Below are positions 45,212-57,458 of a DNA stretch of 64,000 nt, in pieces. The notes under the pieces were generated by a model, which saw nothing but the letters and a program-made list of their open reading frames with translations, did no database searches and was not told the DNA's origin. Both the position numbers and the translations under genes were made by a program. This DNA comes from Pseudomonas saliphila (GTDB taxonomy: Bacteria > Pseudomonadota > Gammaproteobacteria > Pseudomonadales > Pseudomonadaceae), in the NCBI RefSeq assembly GCF_008638345.1, contig NZ_VTVA01000010.1, positions 1-64,000 on the forward strand, in the 5' to 3' direction. Each line of letters opens with the position of its first letter. The stretch's first letter is position 1.

Positions 45212-46114
45212 TCAGTCCTTCTCGATCACGTGGATTTTGGTACTGGGTTGCTTGTCCATGACGAGGGCGTTATCGCCACTGGTCCAATGGAGAAGCGAAC
45301 CGGCGGGGTTGTTGGCCTGAACCTGCGAGCAGGTCTGGACGCACACTCCGCACTGAGTGCAGGTAATCTTGTGACGCTTCATGCCGCGTGGCGGCAGGCG
45401 CATCGGGCAAGCCTTGTCACAGGCATTGCAGTCGCGGCAATCTCGGGCGCGTTCGCGCTTGAAACCGATCACCATGGCGCGGCTGTTCACCGCCCAGATC
45501 AAACTCTGGAAGATGCCCACGGCGCAGCCGTATTTGCAGAAATAATGCCGGGCCAGGGCAAATTCGATGCTGAACAGGGCGGTGCCGATACCGATGAAAA
45601 ACCAGTGCCAGGTCGGCAGATTCAGACTTGCCAGCCCTGTCCACAAAGGCACCGGTGGGACCAGGTAGCTCAACAGCGTGATGGCCCAGAGTGCCGATCC
45701 GCCCAGTACCATCACGGACATGACCAGGCGTGCGCCTGCCCGTCGGGGGGCAGAGGGCTTTTCCCATACAGAGCGCCGTCCAAGCCAGCGGGCCATCAGG
45801 CCGTCGATCCATTCAACCATCGAAAAATGCGGACATAGCCAGCCGCAATACAGACGTCCCCAGCGCCAGACGACCCAGAGCAGCACGCCCAGGGTCAGCA
45901 GAATGGGCAAGCCCAGACGCAGCAGCAGGTGGAGGGTGATGGAGGTGGGATCAAGGGCGCTGGTCTGGGGATCAAGCCCCAGGGTCCAGTCCATGGTCAG
46001 AAAAACAAAATGGCCCCTGCTCAGATCGAGACGAAACAGATCCAGTACAGGTGCCACAAGAAAGAGGGTAAAAAAAGCGCTGCGACTGATTCGGCGAAGG
46101 GTTGCAAGCTTCAT
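45212..46114 (-). CDS. Polytopic 4Fe-4S ferredoxin-type protein in the nor operon (NapH/NosR/CcoG-like)
   Basis: A 300-residue inner-membrane protein with about five helices. Two Cys pairs near membrane segments (LYCGWLCPHFSMVEW; YFCKYGCAVG) resemble those of NosR, NapH and CcoG. The cytoplasmic end has two 4Fe-4S motifs (CRDCNACDKACP and CTQCGVCVQTC). It sits between norB and norD, which is not part of the classical norCBQDEF set. Possible roles are electron supply or metal-centre assembly for NOR. It may also be a CcoG-like copper reductase. Best regarded as an unnamed accessory protein. Confidence 0.85.
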   Translation of the reverse strand: MKLATLRRISRSAFFTLFLVAPVLDLFRLDLSRGHFVFLTMDWTLGLDPQTSALDPTSITLHLLLRLGLPILLTLGVLLWVVWRWGRLYCGWLCPHFSMVEWIDGLMARWLGRRSVWEKPSAPRRAGARLVMSVMVLGGSALWAITLLSYLVPPVPLWTGLASLNLPTWHWFFIGIGTALFSIEFALARHYFCKYGCAVGIFQSLIWAVNSRAMVIGFKRERARDCRDCNACDKACPMRLPPRGMKRHKITCTQCGVCVQTCSQVQANNPAGSLLHWTSGDNALVMDKQPSTKIHVIEKD

Positions 46115-46192
46115 GTTGTCTTCGCCTCAGTCAGGTTGGTGGGTAGGGCGGTGCTGGCAGTGGAAACTGCCAGCACCGGGTTGTCGTTATGA

Positions 46193-48090
<1,898 letters not shown>

Positions 48091-48140
48091 GATTACTTCC
48101 TCATCGTGTTAGTAGTTCGAAAGCTGGGACTAACCAGGCT

Positions 48141-49007
48141 TCATGCACTGGTTTTCATTCGTTGTGTGGATGCTGCGGGTTGGTTGGTGGAGCCAAAGTG
48201 CGCTTTGACCACGTCCAGAATGGCGGCCTGAGTGGTCGGATCGTCACTCAACGGCTGGGCCAGACAGGCCTCGCAGGCAGCAATGGGATCGAGGCCGGAA
48301 CGCATCAGGCGGGCGGTATGAATGAGTAGTCGGGTCGAGGGCGCTTCCTCCAGGTCATGGGTGCCGAGATGGCGTAACGCGTTGCATAGCTGAACCAGCC
48401 GGGTAGCCAGCTCAATGTCCACGCCAGCTTCGCGGGTGAGAATTTCGATTTCGGCTGCTGCTTCCGGGTAATCAAAGGTCATTGCCACAAACCGCTGGCG
48501 GGTGCTCGGCTTGAGTCCCTTGAGCAGGTTGCGGTAGCCGGGGTTGTAGGACACCACCAGCATGAAACCGGGTGCGGCTTCTAGGCACTCGCCCGTCGCA
48601 TCCAGCGGCAGGATGCGCCGATCATCCGCCAGTGGGTGCAGTACCACGGTGGTGTCCTTGCGCGCCTCGATGATTTCATCCAGATAACAGATGGCGCCTT
48701 CGCGCACCGCGCGGGTCAAGGGGCCGTCTTGCCAGTAGGTGCCATCGCTGCCGATGAGATGCCGACCGACCAGGTCAGCGGTGGTCAGATCGTCGTGGCA
48801 GGCAACGGTGTATAGCTTGCGGCCCAGGCGCTCGGCCATATGCTGTACGAAGCGGGTCTTGCCGCACCCTGTTGGCCCTTTGATCAGCACAGGGAGCTGG
48901 TGCTGGGCAGCCTGCTCGAACAACTCGGTTTCATTACCGGTCGCCCGATAATAGATTGCGTCATTATCGCGTTGACGCAGTGTGGTCGTATTTGCCAGTT
49001 GGTTCAT
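48141..49007 (-). CDS. norQ: AAA ATPase NorQ (CbbQ/NirQ/NorQ family)
   Basis: A 288-residue MoxR-type AAA ATPase: Walker A GPTGCGKTRF near residue 40 and Walker B AICYLDEIIEARKDT, then GVDIELATRLVQLCNALR. With NorD it activates NO reductase. The ATG at 49007 follows AGGACGAC; the frame is open 15 codons further upstream without a site. It is the first gene of the minus-strand nor operon here. No strong FNR box is seen before it; see findings. Confidence 0.92.
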   Translation of the reverse strand: MNQLANTTTLRQRDNDAIYYRATGNETELFEQAAQHQLPVLIKGPTGCGKTRFVQHMAERLGRKLYTVACHDDLTTADLVGRHLIGSDGTYWQDGPLTRAVREGAICYLDEIIEARKDTTVVLHPLADDRRILPLDATGECLEAAPGFMLVVSYNPGYRNLLKGLKPSTRQRFVAMTFDYPEAAAEIEILTREAGVDIELATRLVQLCNALRHLGTHDLEEAPSTRLLIHTARLMRSGLDPIAACEACLAQPLSDDPTTQAAILDVVKAHFGSTNQPAASTQRMKTSA

Positions 49008-49303
49008 GTTTGTCGTCCTGATCTGGATCCGTTTCGGTGGATTTGCGCTCACCGAAGCGAATCGGATGCTTGTGCAGGACTATAAGCAAGCACCATGCCA
49101 ATTCGTATATAGTTGTTTTTAAAGGATTTATCAGCAGATGAGTATTTTCGACCCAACTTGATGATGGTAAATATTACCTCCATGGGTTGGATGTACCGTT
49201 TCGCTTCGCGCTTTATCTATAACCGCCGACAGAGTCAAGAGATAAGAATGGGTATGGCAGTTATGAAGACAGTTCTTCACTATCTCTCGAGCTCACTAAC
49301 AGG

Positions 49304-49346
49304 TTTCCGTCAACCTGCGACCTAAGGTCGCGCTAGGCAACGGAAA
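49304..49346. repeat. Imperfect 43-base hairpin in the nor-nos gap
   Basis: TTTCCGT and ACGGAAA form the base (7 pairs); CCT and AGG continue; GCGACC and GGTCGC with a TAA loop form the tip. It may be an RNA structure in a leader or a terminator of antisense transcription. Confidence 0.6.
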
Positions 49347-49454
49347 GATGACCTTTTAGGTGCGTCTAGCTACTAGTTCTGGGATATGGCAGAAGATGAG
49401 CGCTGGTGAACGTTAACGTGCGCCGCGCCCGAGCTCTCCCAGGTGCGGTTGTAA

Positions 49455-49468
49455 TTGACCGGTATCAA
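49455..49468 (+). promoter_or_regulatory. Anr/Dnr box before nosR
   Basis: TTGACCGGTATCAA matches TTGAY-N4-ATCAA. It lies 77 bases before the nosR ATG. Confidence 0.8.
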
Positions 49469-49545
49469 TTCGGCACGCTCAAAGGAGGTCTACACTCATG
49501 CCCAAACCCCGCAAGTCACCTCGTTAGTACCCGGAGTCCCGTTAG

Positions 49546-51705
49546 ATGACACACCCAATTAGTGCCGCATGGGTATGCAGAGCTATTATCTGCATCGTCC
49601 TTGGGCTGGGAGCCTTTCAAACTGCTGTTGCCCAGGAATATGCAGAGCTTGTGCAGCAGCGAATCGATACCGCATTGCCTGATGTCGACACTATTTCCGA
49701 ACCTGAGGGTGAGTACAACGTCCGTACTCTGTATGCAGGTGAAGAGGTAGTCGGTTATACCTACCAAAGCATCGATGTCACCACTATTCCTGCCTATTCG
49801 GGCAAACCCATTAATCTCCATGTGATCCTGGATCCGCGGGGCGTGGTCCGTGATGCCTACGTACTGGAGCATCATGAGCCCATTCTGCTGATTGGAATTC
49901 CCGAGCAGAAACTGCACGACTTTACGGCCAAGTATGACGGCATCTCCGTCAACCAGCGTGTTGTGGTGGGCCGTTCACGGGACGAGAACGCGGTCACTAT
50001 CGACGCTGTGAGCGGCGCGACGGTCACCGTGATGGTGGTCAATGAGATCGTTATGGGCACTGCCCATACGGTGGCGGTATCGCTGGGGCTGGTCGAAGCA
50101 ACGAGTGGTGCGGGCGCTGCGCCTGCCATCGTACGCGATGATGTATATGAAAAGGCTGACTGGGCGACCCTTACCGGCAACGGTGCAATCCGCCGTCTGC
50201 ACCTTACTCATGGCCAGATTGATGAAGCCTTCCGCGGTACAGAAGCAGAGGGCATAGACGAAGCGGCCCCTGATCAGGTCGATTCGACATTTATCGATAT
50301 GTACGCCGCGCATCTCAACCCGCCGACCATTGGTCGCAACCTGCTCGGTGATAATCAGTATCGCTTTCTGATGGAGGATCTCGAGCCCGGCGAGCACGCC
50401 ATCGCGGTGATGGGCCGTGGAGACTATTCGTACAAAGGGTCCGGCTATGTACGTGGCGGTATCTTCGACCGGGTGCAGTTGCGGCAGTTTGGCGAGATGG
50501 TCAGCTTCCGGGATATGGATCATGAGCGGCTAACAGATGTGTTCGCTGAGGGCATCCCCGCGTTCGATGAAATGTCGATTTTCATTGTGCGCGAAAACCA
50601 TCGCTTCGATCCCGGCGCACCCTGGTCGCTGGAATTGCTGGTTCGCCGGCAAACCGGTCCGGTCAGCAGCATGTTCACCAGCTTCGAGCTGCCATACCAG
50701 CTGCCAGAGGACTACATCGAACGGCCAGAGCCAACTGAGCAGGAGCTGGCTGCCATCGAAGAGGCCAACCGGCCGATGTGGGTAAACATCTGGTATCAGC
50801 AGAGCTGGAAGATCGGCGTGGTCGTTACGGCACTGCTGGTGTTGCTCGGCATTCTGTTCTTTCAGGACAAGCTCACCAAGCATCCGACCATGCTGCACTG
50901 GCTGCGTCGCGGTTACCTGATCTTCACCGTGGTCTTTCTCGGCTGGTATGCGCTGGGGCAGCTGTCGATAGTCAACGTGCTGACCTTCGTGCACGCCGTG
51001 TTTCAGGACTTCCGCTGGGAGCTGTTTCTTACCGATCCGATCATCTTCATCCTCTGGGTCTTCACAGCGGCCAGTATTCTGCTCTGGGGTCGCGGGGTGT
51101 TCTGCGGCTGGCTATGCCCCTTCGGCGCGCTGCAGGAATTGATCAACGAAGCGGCGCGCAAGTTGAAAGTGCCGCAGTACGAGCTACCCTTCGTGGTACA
51201 TGAGCGACTGTGGGCGATCAAATACATAGTGCTCATGGTGCTCTTTGCCATATCACTGGAATCCATGTCTGTCGCAGAGCAGGCGGCTGAGGTAGAGCCT
51301 TTCAAGACGGCCATCACGCTGAAATTTGATCGTCAGTGGTGGTTTGTGTTGTATGCGGTGATCCTGCTGGTAGTCAGCATCTTCACTCGCAAGGTTTACT
51401 GCCGTTATATCTGCCCGCTCGGTGCAGCGCTGGCTATCCCATCGAAATTCCGCCTGTTCGACTGGTTGAAGCGTCGCAAGGAATGTGGCGATCCGTGCCA
51501 GCTGTGCGCCAAGGAGTGCGAGATCCAGGCAATTCATCCGGATGGGCATATCAATCACAACGAATGCCATTACTGTCTGGATTGTCAGATGACGTATCAC
51601 AACGACGAAAAATGTCCGCCCTTGATCCTCAAGAACAAGCGCGCCCGAAAAGGAAAGAAGGAGCCCGTACCCGAGCTGATACCTGTACACGTGGTTGAAC
51701 CTTGA
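49546..51705 (+). CDS. nosR: Nitrous oxide reductase maturation/electron donor protein NosR
   Basis: A 719-residue membrane flavo-iron-sulfur protein supplying electrons to NosZ and needed for nos expression. A signal peptide (cleavage AVAQ-E) leads a periplasmic FMN-binding domain (GATVTVMVV near residue 160 is the likely flavinylation site). Membrane helices follow from about 420, with CGWLCPFGALQELI and CRYICPLGAALAIP motifs, and a C-terminal 4Fe-4S part (CGDPCQLCAKECEIQ; CHYCLDCQ). It opens the nosRZDFYL order. No apbE-type flavinylation gene is seen nearby. Confidence 0.95.
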   Translation: MTHPISAAWVCRAIICIVLGLGAFQTAVAQEYAELVQQRIDTALPDVDTISEPEGEYNVRTLYAGEEVVGYTYQSIDVTTIPAYSGKPINLHVILDPRGVVRDAYVLEHHEPILLIGIPEQKLHDFTAKYDGISVNQRVVVGRSRDENAVTIDAVSGATVTVMVVNEIVMGTAHTVAVSLGLVEATSGAGAAPAIVRDDVYEKADWATLTGNGAIRRLHLTHGQIDEAFRGTEAEGIDEAAPDQVDSTFIDMYAAHLNPPTIGRNLLGDNQYRFLMEDLEPGEHAIAVMGRGDYSYKGSGYVRGGIFDRVQLRQFGEMVSFRDMDHERLTDVFAEGIPAFDEMSIFIVRENHRFDPGAPWSLELLVRRQTGPVSSMFTSFELPYQLPEDYIERPEPTEQELAAIEEANRPMWVNIWYQQSWKIGVVVTALLVLLGILFFQDKLTKHPTMLHWLRRGYLIFTVVFLGWYALGQLSIVNVLTFVHAVFQDFRWELFLTDPIIFILWVFTAASILLWGRGVFCGWLCPFGALQELINEAARKLKVPQYELPFVVHERLWAIKYIVLMVLFAISLESMSVAEQAAEVEPFKTAITLKFDRQWWFVLYAVILLVVSIFTRKVYCRYICPLGAALAIPSKFRLFDWLKRRKECGDPCQLCAKECEIQAIHPDGHINHNECHYCLDCQMTYHNDEKCPPLILKNKRARKGKKEPVPELIPVHVVEP

Positions 51706-51772
51706 GCGCCCGACAACCGAAACGTTCAAGATCCGAATTTGAAGACAGATGCTGTATCCAAGGAGCTAAAGA

Positions 51773-53677
51773 ATGAGTGACAAAGAGAAGAAAAGCACCG
51801 AAGTACTCGAGTCCAAGGGCCTAAGCCGCCGTGGCTTCCTCGGTGCCAGCGCCATGACTGGCGCAGCCGTTGTCGGTGCGACAGCGCTGGGTAGTTCGAT
51901 CATGAGCCGTGAAGCCTTTGCCGAGGCTGCCAAGGAAGCCAAGTCAAAGACCCACGTGGCGCCGGGCGAGCTGGATGACTACTACGGTTTCTGGAGCGGT
52001 GGACACCAGGGTGAAGTGCGCGTGATGGGCGTTCCGTCGATGCGCGAGCTGATGCGTATTCCCGTATTCAACATCGATTCTGCGACAGGTTGGGGTCTGA
52101 CCAACGAAAGCAAGCGCATCATGGGCGACAGTGCCAAGTTCATGAACGGCGACTGCCACCACCCGCACATCTCCATGACTGATGGCAAATACGACGGCAA
52201 GTATCTGTTTATCAATGACAAGGCCAACAGCCGCGTTGCCCGTATCCGTCTGGATATCATGAAGTGCGACAAGATCACCACGATTCCCAACGTGCAGTCG
52301 ATCCATGGTCTGCGTCTGCAGAAGGTGCCGCATACCAAGTATGTTTTCGCCAATGCCGAATTTATCATCCCGCACCCGAACGACGGCACCAATTTCGATC
52401 TGTCGGGTGATGATGCTTACACCATGTTCAACGTCATTGATGCCGAAAGTATGGAAGTCGCGTTTCAGGTGATTGTTGACGGTAACCTGGACAACACCGA
52501 CGCCGATTACACCGGCAAGTACGCAGCGGCAACCTGCTACAACTCGGAAGAAGCGACCGACCTGGGTGGCATGATGCGCGCTGAGCGCGACTGGGTAGTG
52601 GTCTTCAATATTCCGCGCATTGAAGCCGCGATCGAGAAGGGTGATTTCGCCACTCTGGGCGATTCCAAGGTGCCGGTGTTGAATGGCCGTGCCGGTTCCG
52701 AGCTGACGCGTTATATCCCGGTTCCGAAAAACCCCCACGGGCTTAACACCTCTCCGGATGGCAAGTACTTCATTGCTGCTGGCAAGCTGTCGCCCACCGT
52801 CACCATGCTGGCGATCGACCGTCTGGACGACCTGTTCGATGACAAGTTCGAGGATCCGCGCGAAGTGGTGATCGCCGAAGTCGAGTTGGGTCTGGGGCCA
52901 CTGCACACCACATTTGACGGGCGCGGCAATGGTTACACAACCCTGTTTATTGATAGCCAGATCGTCAAATGGAACATGGATGACGCGATACGCGCTTACA
53001 ACGGCGAAGACGTGAAGTACATCAAGCAAAAGCTGGATGTCCACTATCAACCAGGTCATACCCATGCCTCGCTGACGGAAACATCAGAAGCAGACGGCAA
53101 GTGGCTGGTAGTACTCAGCAAGTTTGCCAAGGACCGCTTCCTGCCGACAGGCCCGCTGCATCCTGAGAACGATCAGCTGATCGATATCTCCGGCGATGAA
53201 ATGAAGCTGGTTCATGATGGTCCTGCTTTCGCCGAGCCGCATGACTGCATCATGGCGCGCCGTGATCAGATCCGCACCAAGAAGATCTGGGACCGCGATG
53301 ATCCGTTCTTTGCCGAAACCGTGAAAAGCGCGGAAGCGGATGGCATCAACCTGACTGCCGACAACAAGGTAATCCGTGACGGCAACAAGGTGCGTGTATA
53401 CATGACCTCCTTGGCGCCTGCTTTTGGCGTGACCGAGTTCACCGTGAAACAGGGCGACGAAGTAACTGTGACCATCACCAACATTGACCAGATCGAGGAC
53501 GTGACTCACGGCTTCGTCATGGTGAACCATGGTGTGAGCATGGAAATCAGCCCACAGCAGACCTCTTCCATTACGTTTACCGCCGACAAACCCGGCCTGT
53601 TCTGGTACTACTGCAGCTGGTTCTGCCACGCGCTGCATATGGAAATGTGTGGACGGATGATGGTCGAGCCTGCCTGA
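51773..53677 (+). CDS. nosZ: Nitrous oxide reductase NosZ
   Basis: A 634-residue periplasmic copper enzyme reducing N2O to N2. The Tat signal is [11 protein letters not shown] near residue 19, so this is a clade I (Tat-exported) NosZ. The propeller domain carries the CuZ histidines ([43 protein letters not shown]). The C-terminal cupredoxin holds Cu[13 protein letters not shown]. The gene ends with a strong palindromic terminator, so nosDFYL partly depend on read-through or their own promoter. Confidence 0.97.
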   Translation: MSDKEKKSTEVLESKGLSRRGFLGASAMTGAAVVGATALGSSIMSREAFAEAAKEAKSKTHVAPGELDDYYGFWSGGHQGEVRVMGVPSMRELMRIPVFNIDSATGWGLTNESKRIMGDSAKFMNGDCHHPHISMTDGKYDGKYLFINDKANSRVARIRLDIMKCDKITTIPNVQSIHGLRLQKVPHTKYVFANAEFIIPHPNDGTNFDLSGDDAYTMFNVIDAESMEVAFQVIVDGNLDNTDADYTGKYAAATCYNSEEATDLGGMMRAERDWVVVFNIPRIEAAIEKGDFATLGDSKVPVLNGRAGSELTRYIPVPKNPHGLNTSPDGKYFIAAGKLSPTVTMLAIDRLDDLFDDKFEDPREVVIAEVELGLGPLHTTFDGRGNGYTTLFIDSQIVKWNMDDAIRAYNGEDVKYIKQKLDVHYQPGHTHASLTETSEADGKWLVVLSKFAKDRFLPTGPLHPENDQLIDISGDEMKLVHDGPAFAEPHDCIMARRDQIRTKKIWDRDDPFFAETVKSAEADGINLTADNKVIRDGNKVRVYMTSLAPAFGVTEFTVKQGDEVTVTITNIDQIEDVTHGFVMVNHGVSMEISPQQTSSITFTADKPGLFWYYCSWFCHALHMEMCGRMMVEPA

Positions 53678-53717
53678 TAAGCAGCGGCCTGATAAGTAGA
53701 TTGTCAGCACGTATTAC

Positions 53718-53746
53718 AGCCCGGCGAATTCGCCGGGCTGTTTTCC
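53718..53746 (+). terminator. Terminator between nosZ and nosD
   Basis: AGCCCGGCGAA and TTCGCCGGGCT form a perfect 22-base palindrome followed by GTTTTCC. It may reduce expression of nosDFYL relative to nosZ. Confidence 0.8.
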
Positions 53747-53772
53747 TATAGCACCCGAAGAAGGTAACAGCA

Positions 53773-55074
53773 GTGCCGAAAAGACTGGCGAGAGTGGTTT
53801 CGCGCCTTGGTGCAGTATGTGCATTACTGTACGTTTCTGGAGTTGCCCAAGCGGCTCCCCAGAATATTATCGACTTGCCACTGTCTGCCGACAGTGACAA
53901 CCGCTGGACCCTCCCTGAAGGGGAGTATCAGGGCCAGTTTCTTATTGATCAGACTATCCACCTGCGTTGCGAAGACGGCGCAATATTACGCGGACAGGGC
54001 ACCGGTCACCTGGTCGAGATTAGAGCCCCGGACGTCACCCTCGAGAACTGTACCTTGCGGGATTGGGGGGCGAACCTGACCGATCTGGATGCGGGGATTT
54101 TTATCCATCCGCAAGCCGAACGAGCGACGCTGCGCGGTAACCGGCTTCGGGGGCCAGGTTTTGGCATCTGGATCGATCAAGCCAATGACGTCAGCGTGAT
54201 CGGCAACGACATCCAGGGCGATGAGACGGTTCGCTCGCAAAACCGTGGCAATGGCATCCATATGTTCAGTACCAAGGGTGCCCGCATTATCGATAACCAT
54301 GTGCGTCACGCACGTGACGGCGTATATATCGGCAATTCCAACGGCAATCAGATCGAGGGCAATACGCTGGAAGATCTGCGCTACGGCGTGCACTACATGT
54401 TTTCCCACGACAATACGGTCATCGGTAATACTACGCGCAATACCCGTACCGGCTATGCGCTGATGCAGAGCCGTCAACTGACGGTCACCGGTAACCGCTC
54501 CGAGCACGATCAGAATTACGGCATTCTGATGAACTACATCACCTACTCCACGATAAGCGATAACTTCGTATCCGATTCGCATCAGGGGGATGGTGACGCC
54601 ATGATCTCCGGCGCGGAAGGCAAGGCGTTATTCATCTACAACTCCTTGTTCAATACCATAGAAAATAATCACTTTGAAAACAGCGGCTTGGGGATACATC
54701 TTACTGCTGGTTCTGAGGATAACAAGGTCAGTCGTAACGCCTTCGTCGGCAACCAGCAGCAGGTCAAATACGTCGCCACCCGCACCCAGGAATGGTCAGT
54801 GGGCGGGCAGGGGAACTACTGGAGTGATTACCTCGGCTGGGATCGCGATGACGACGGCATCGGTGATGTGTCCTACGAACCAAACGACAACATCGACCGA
54901 TTGCTCTGGCTTTACCCGCAGGTGCGCTTGTTGATGAACAGCCCAGCTATTGAACTGTTGCGCTGGGTGCAGCGTGTTTTCCCGGTCACCAAATCACCGG
55001 GCGTGCAGGACAGTCATCCGTTAATGCAGCTACCGGCCGACAGTCCGGCACTGGCTCAGGAATCCACTCGATGA
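53773..55074 (+). CDS. nosD: Periplasmic copper-cluster assembly protein NosD
   Basis: A 433-residue right-handed beta-helix protein with carbohydrate-binding/CASH repeats ([42 protein letters not shown]) and a signal peptide (cleavage AQA-A). It delivers copper to the CuZ site of NosZ together with NosFY. It starts with GTG at 53773 preceded by AAGAAGG. Its end overlaps nosF by four bases. Confidence 0.94.
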   Translation: MPKRLARVVSRLGAVCALLYVSGVAQAAPQNIIDLPLSADSDNRWTLPEGEYQGQFLIDQTIHLRCEDGAILRGQGTGHLVEIRAPDVTLENCTLRDWGANLTDLDAGIFIHPQAERATLRGNRLRGPGFGIWIDQANDVSVIGNDIQGDETVRSQNRGNGIHMFSTKGARIIDNHVRHARDGVYIGNSNGNQIEGNTLEDLRYGVHYMFSHDNTVIGNTTRNTRTGYALMQSRQLTVTGNRSEHDQNYGILMNYITYSTISDNFVSDSHQGDGDAMISGAEGKALFIYNSLFNTIENNHFENSGLGIHLTAGSEDNKVSRNAFVGNQQQVKYVATRTQEWSVGGQGNYWSDYLGWDRDDDGIGDVSYEPNDNIDRLLWLYPQVRLLMNSPAIELLRWVQRVFPVTKSPGVQDSHPLMQLPADSPALAQESTR

Positions 55075-55982
55075 ATGCAGTTGAAATCCAGAATCTTACC
55101 CAGCGTTACGGCGCCATGACGGTGCTTGAAGAGTTGAACCTGACGCTGGGTGAAGGTGAAGTGCTTGGGTTGTTCGGGCACAACGGCGCGGGCAAGACCA
55201 CCACCATGAAACTCATCCTCGGCTTGCTCAACGCCACCGAAGGCCAGGTACGTGTACTGGGCTGCGAGCCGAACGATCCGCAGGTGCGGCGTACACTCGG
55301 CTATCTGCCTGAGAACGTCACCTTCTACGGACAGCTCAGCGGCCGCGAAACCTTACGGCATTTCGCACGCCTCAAAGGCGCCCCGGTCAGCCAGACCGAG
55401 CAGCTACTGGAACAGGTCGGCCTGAGCCATGCGGCAGACCGTAGAGTGCGCACCTACTCCAAGGGCATGCGCCAACGCCTGGGGCTGGCGCAGGCCTTGT
55501 TGGGTGAACCGCGGCTGCTGCTGCTTGATGAACCCACCGTGGGCCTTGATCCTGTAGCCACTGAAGACCTGTACAGCCTGATCGATGGACTTCGCCAGCA
55601 AGGTTGCAGTGTCATCCTGTGTTCCCACGTGCTGCCGGGTGTCGAGCGGCATATCGACCGCGGCGCCATTCTGGCCGGAGGTCGCCTGCAAGCGGTTGGC
55701 ACACTGACCAGTCTGCGCCATGAAGCAGCATTGCCGGAGCGTATCCGGGTCAGCGGGGTGGTTGACCGGGAGTCCTGGATGCAACGCTGGAACGCAGCAG
55801 GCCATAGCGCCACGCCGCTCGGCCACGACGGTATCGAAGTAGTCGCGCGGGGTGATCAGAAACTCAACCTGCTCAGGCAGCTGCTGGCCGGCGAAAAGCT
55901 GACTGACATCGAAATCCATCAGCCATCGCTTACCGACCTGTACCGCCACTATATGGACAAGGCTAACGGGGTGTCTGCATGA
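55071..55982 (+). CDS. nosF: NosF ATP-binding protein of the copper-cluster ABC system
   Basis: A 303-residue ABC ATPase: Walker [10 protein letters not shown], signature [16 protein letters not shown], Walker [13 protein letters not shown]. It powers NosY/NosD in CuZ assembly. It is coupled to nosD (ATGA) and nosY (ATGA). Confidence 0.95.
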   Translation: MNAVEIQNLTQRYGAMTVLEELNLTLGEGEVLGLFGHNGAGKTTTMKLILGLLNATEGQVRVLGCEPNDPQVRRTLGYLPENVTFYGQLSGRETLRHFARLKGAPVSQTEQLLEQVGLSHAADRRVRTYSKGMRQRLGLAQALLGEPRLLLLDEPTVGLDPVATEDLYSLIDGLRQQGCSVILCSHVLPGVERHIDRGAILAGGRLQAVGTLTSLRHEAALPERIRVSGVVDRESWMQRWNAAGHSATPLGHDGIEVVARGDQKLNLLRQLLAGEKLTDIEIHQPSLTDLYRHYMDKANGVSA

Positions 55983-56809
55983 ACCAGATATGGAATATCG
56001 CGCGCAAGGAACTCAATGACGGCCTGCGCAATCGCTGGTTGCTGGCGATCAGCCTGGTGTTCGCGCTGCTGGCAGTCGGCATCGCCTGGTTTGGCGCCGC
56101 CGCGTCCGGTCAGGTTGGTTTTACTTCGATTCCGGCGACTATCGCGAGTCTGGCCAGCCTGGCGACCTTCCTGATGCCGCTGATCGCGCTGATGTTGGCC
56201 TACGATGCGATCGTTGGTGAAGAGGAGGGCGGCACACTGATGTTGCTGCTGACTTACCCGCTTGGCCGCGGACAGATACTGCTGGGCAAGTTTTTCGGTC
56301 ACGGCCTGATTCTGGCGCTGGCCACCTTGATCGGCTTTGGCTGCGCTGCCGTCGCTATCGCGGTGCTGGTCGAGGATGTCGAACTGAGTCTGTTGGTATG
56401 GGCGTTTGGCCGCTTCATGATCTCCTCGACGCTGCTCGGCTGGGTGTTCCTGGCGCTGGCCTACGTGTTGAGCAGTCTGGCCCGGGAGAAGTCGACCGCG
56501 GCAGGCCTGGCCCTCGGCCTATGGTTTCTGTTCGTGCTGGTGTTTGATCTGGCCCTGCTGGCTGTACTGGTGATCAGCGAAGGCAAGTTCAACCCTGAAC
56601 TTCTACCCTGGTTGCTGCTCTTCAACCCCACTGATATCTATCGGCTGATCAACCTGACCGGCTTCGATGTGGGTAGCAGTGCGGTCGGGGTACTGACGCT
56701 GGGTGATGATCTGCCCATATCCGGCTGGCTGTTGTGGGCGTGTCTGGTTGGCTGGGTTGGTATTTCTCTACTTCTGGCTTATTGGTTGTTCCGTCGACGG
56801 GTTGTGTAG
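55979..56809 (+). CDS. nosY: NosY membrane permease of the copper-cluster ABC system
   Basis: A 276-residue inner-membrane protein with six helices, an ABC-2-type permease ([17 protein letters not shown] start; [13 protein letters not shown] around residue 75). It pairs with NosF. It overlaps nosF by four bases. Confidence 0.94.
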   Translation: MNQIWNIARKELNDGLRNRWLLAISLVFALLAVGIAWFGAAASGQVGFTSIPATIASLASLATFLMPLIALMLAYDAIVGEEEGGTLMLLLTYPLGRGQILLGKFFGHGLILALATLIGFGCAAVAIAVLVEDVELSLLVWAFGRFMISSTLLGWVFLALAYVLSSLAREKSTAAGLALGLWFLFVLVFDLALLAVLVISEGKFNPELLPWLLLFNPTDIYRLINLTGFDVGSSAVGVLTLGDDLPISGWLLWACLVGWVGISLLLAYWLFRRRVV

Positions 56810-56825
56810 CCCCAAGGAAATGAAA

Positions 56826-57362
56826 ATGATGCGTTATCTTCAAGGGCGCAGCGCGCGCCTGGTTGCCATTACCCTGGTGAGTCTGGGCCTGCTGGCCTGT
56901 GGCACGGAGGAAGAAGAACAGGTCGTACGTGAGCCGGTGGCATTCCATCAGGACGATTCATGCCATGTTTGCGGAATGGTGATCAGTGAGTTTGAAGGGC
57001 CCAAAGGGCAAAGTGTGGGCAATAATGGCGTGCGCAAGTTCTGCTCCACCGCCGAAATGCTCGGCTGGTGGTTGCAGCCGGAAAATCGCATCAGTGATGC
57101 GTCATTGTTCGTCCATGACATGGGACAGAGTGAATGGAGCGCACCGGATGATGCGCACCTGATCGACGCGACGACTGCCTATTATGTTATCGACACTCCG
57201 CTGAAGAGCGCGATGGGCGCGACGCTGGCCAGCTTTTCGGACGAGGCCGCAGCGCAGGCGCTCGCCGACGAGCACGGCGGACGTGTGCTGCGCTTTGAAG
57301 AAATCGATCAGCAGGTACTGCAGCAGGCCGCTGCCTCCCAGCACGGCGATGGCGGCCATTGA
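56826..57362 (+). CDS. nosL: Copper chaperone lipoprotein NosL
   Basis: A 178-residue outer/periplasmic lipoprotein: a signal ending in the lipobox LLAC, then the NosL core DSCHVCGMVISEFEGPKGQ with a Cys-X-X-Cys-Gly-Met copper site. It brings copper(I) to NosD. Three near ATGs exist (56820, 56826, 56829); 56826 has AAGGA seven bases upstream. It ends the nos operon. Confidence 0.93.
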   Translation: MMRYLQGRSARLVAITLVSLGLLACGTEEEEQVVREPVAFHQDDSCHVCGMVISEFEGPKGQSVGNNGVRKFCSTAEMLGWWLQPENRISDASLFVHDMGQSEWSAPDDAHLIDATTAYYVIDTPLKSAMGATLASFSDEAAAQALADEHGGRVLRFEEIDQQVLQQAAASQHGDGGH

Positions 57363-57376
57363 ACGCATGCCTGGGA

Positions 57377-57397
57377 GTGTAGCGCGGTGCGCTACGC
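57377..57397. repeat. GTAGCGC-type stem-loop, copy 2
   Basis: GTGTAGCGC and GCGCTACGC form a 9-bp stem with a GGT loop, 15 bases after nosL. The core is shared with 39855-39878. Confidence 0.65.
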
Positions 57398-57403
57398 CCG
57401 GTT

Positions 57404-57441
57404 CCGCGTCGCCGGACTATCGAATAGCTCCGGCGACGCGG
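57404..57441. terminator. Long hairpin between convergent nosL and the helical periplasmic gene
   Basis: CCGCGTCGCCGGA and TCCGGCGACGCGG pair over 13 bp; CTAT and ATAG continue the stem past one bulged base with loop CGA. No T-tract on either side, but it sits between two converging genes and probably limits read-through both ways. Confidence 0.65.
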
Positions 57442-57458
57442 CCCATCCGTGATATCGC

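Larger units (their letters stand above)
49008..49545. other. Divergent nor/nos intergenic region
   Basis: About 538 bases between norQ (minus) and nosR (plus). It holds the nosR Anr/Dnr box (49455), a weak half-site (49158), a GGTAA-ATA-TTACC palindrome (49166-49178) and a long imperfect hairpin (49304-49346). The small open frame across 49113-49325 has no domain or ribosome binding site and is not called. Confidence 0.55.

Noticed and set aside
49018-49031. CTGATCTGGATCCG as an FNR box just before norQ
   Set aside because: It is imperfect in both halves and lies about 11 bases before the start codon, inside the ribosome binding region.
49158-49171. TTGATGATGGTAAA as an FNR-type box before norQ
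   Set aside because: Only the left half matches; the right half GTAAA differs from ATCAA at two positions. It is noted as a weak half-site but not called.
49113-49325. A 70-codon open frame in the nor-nos gap
   Set aside because: No ribosome binding site, no recognisable domain, and it crosses a palindrome and hairpin.
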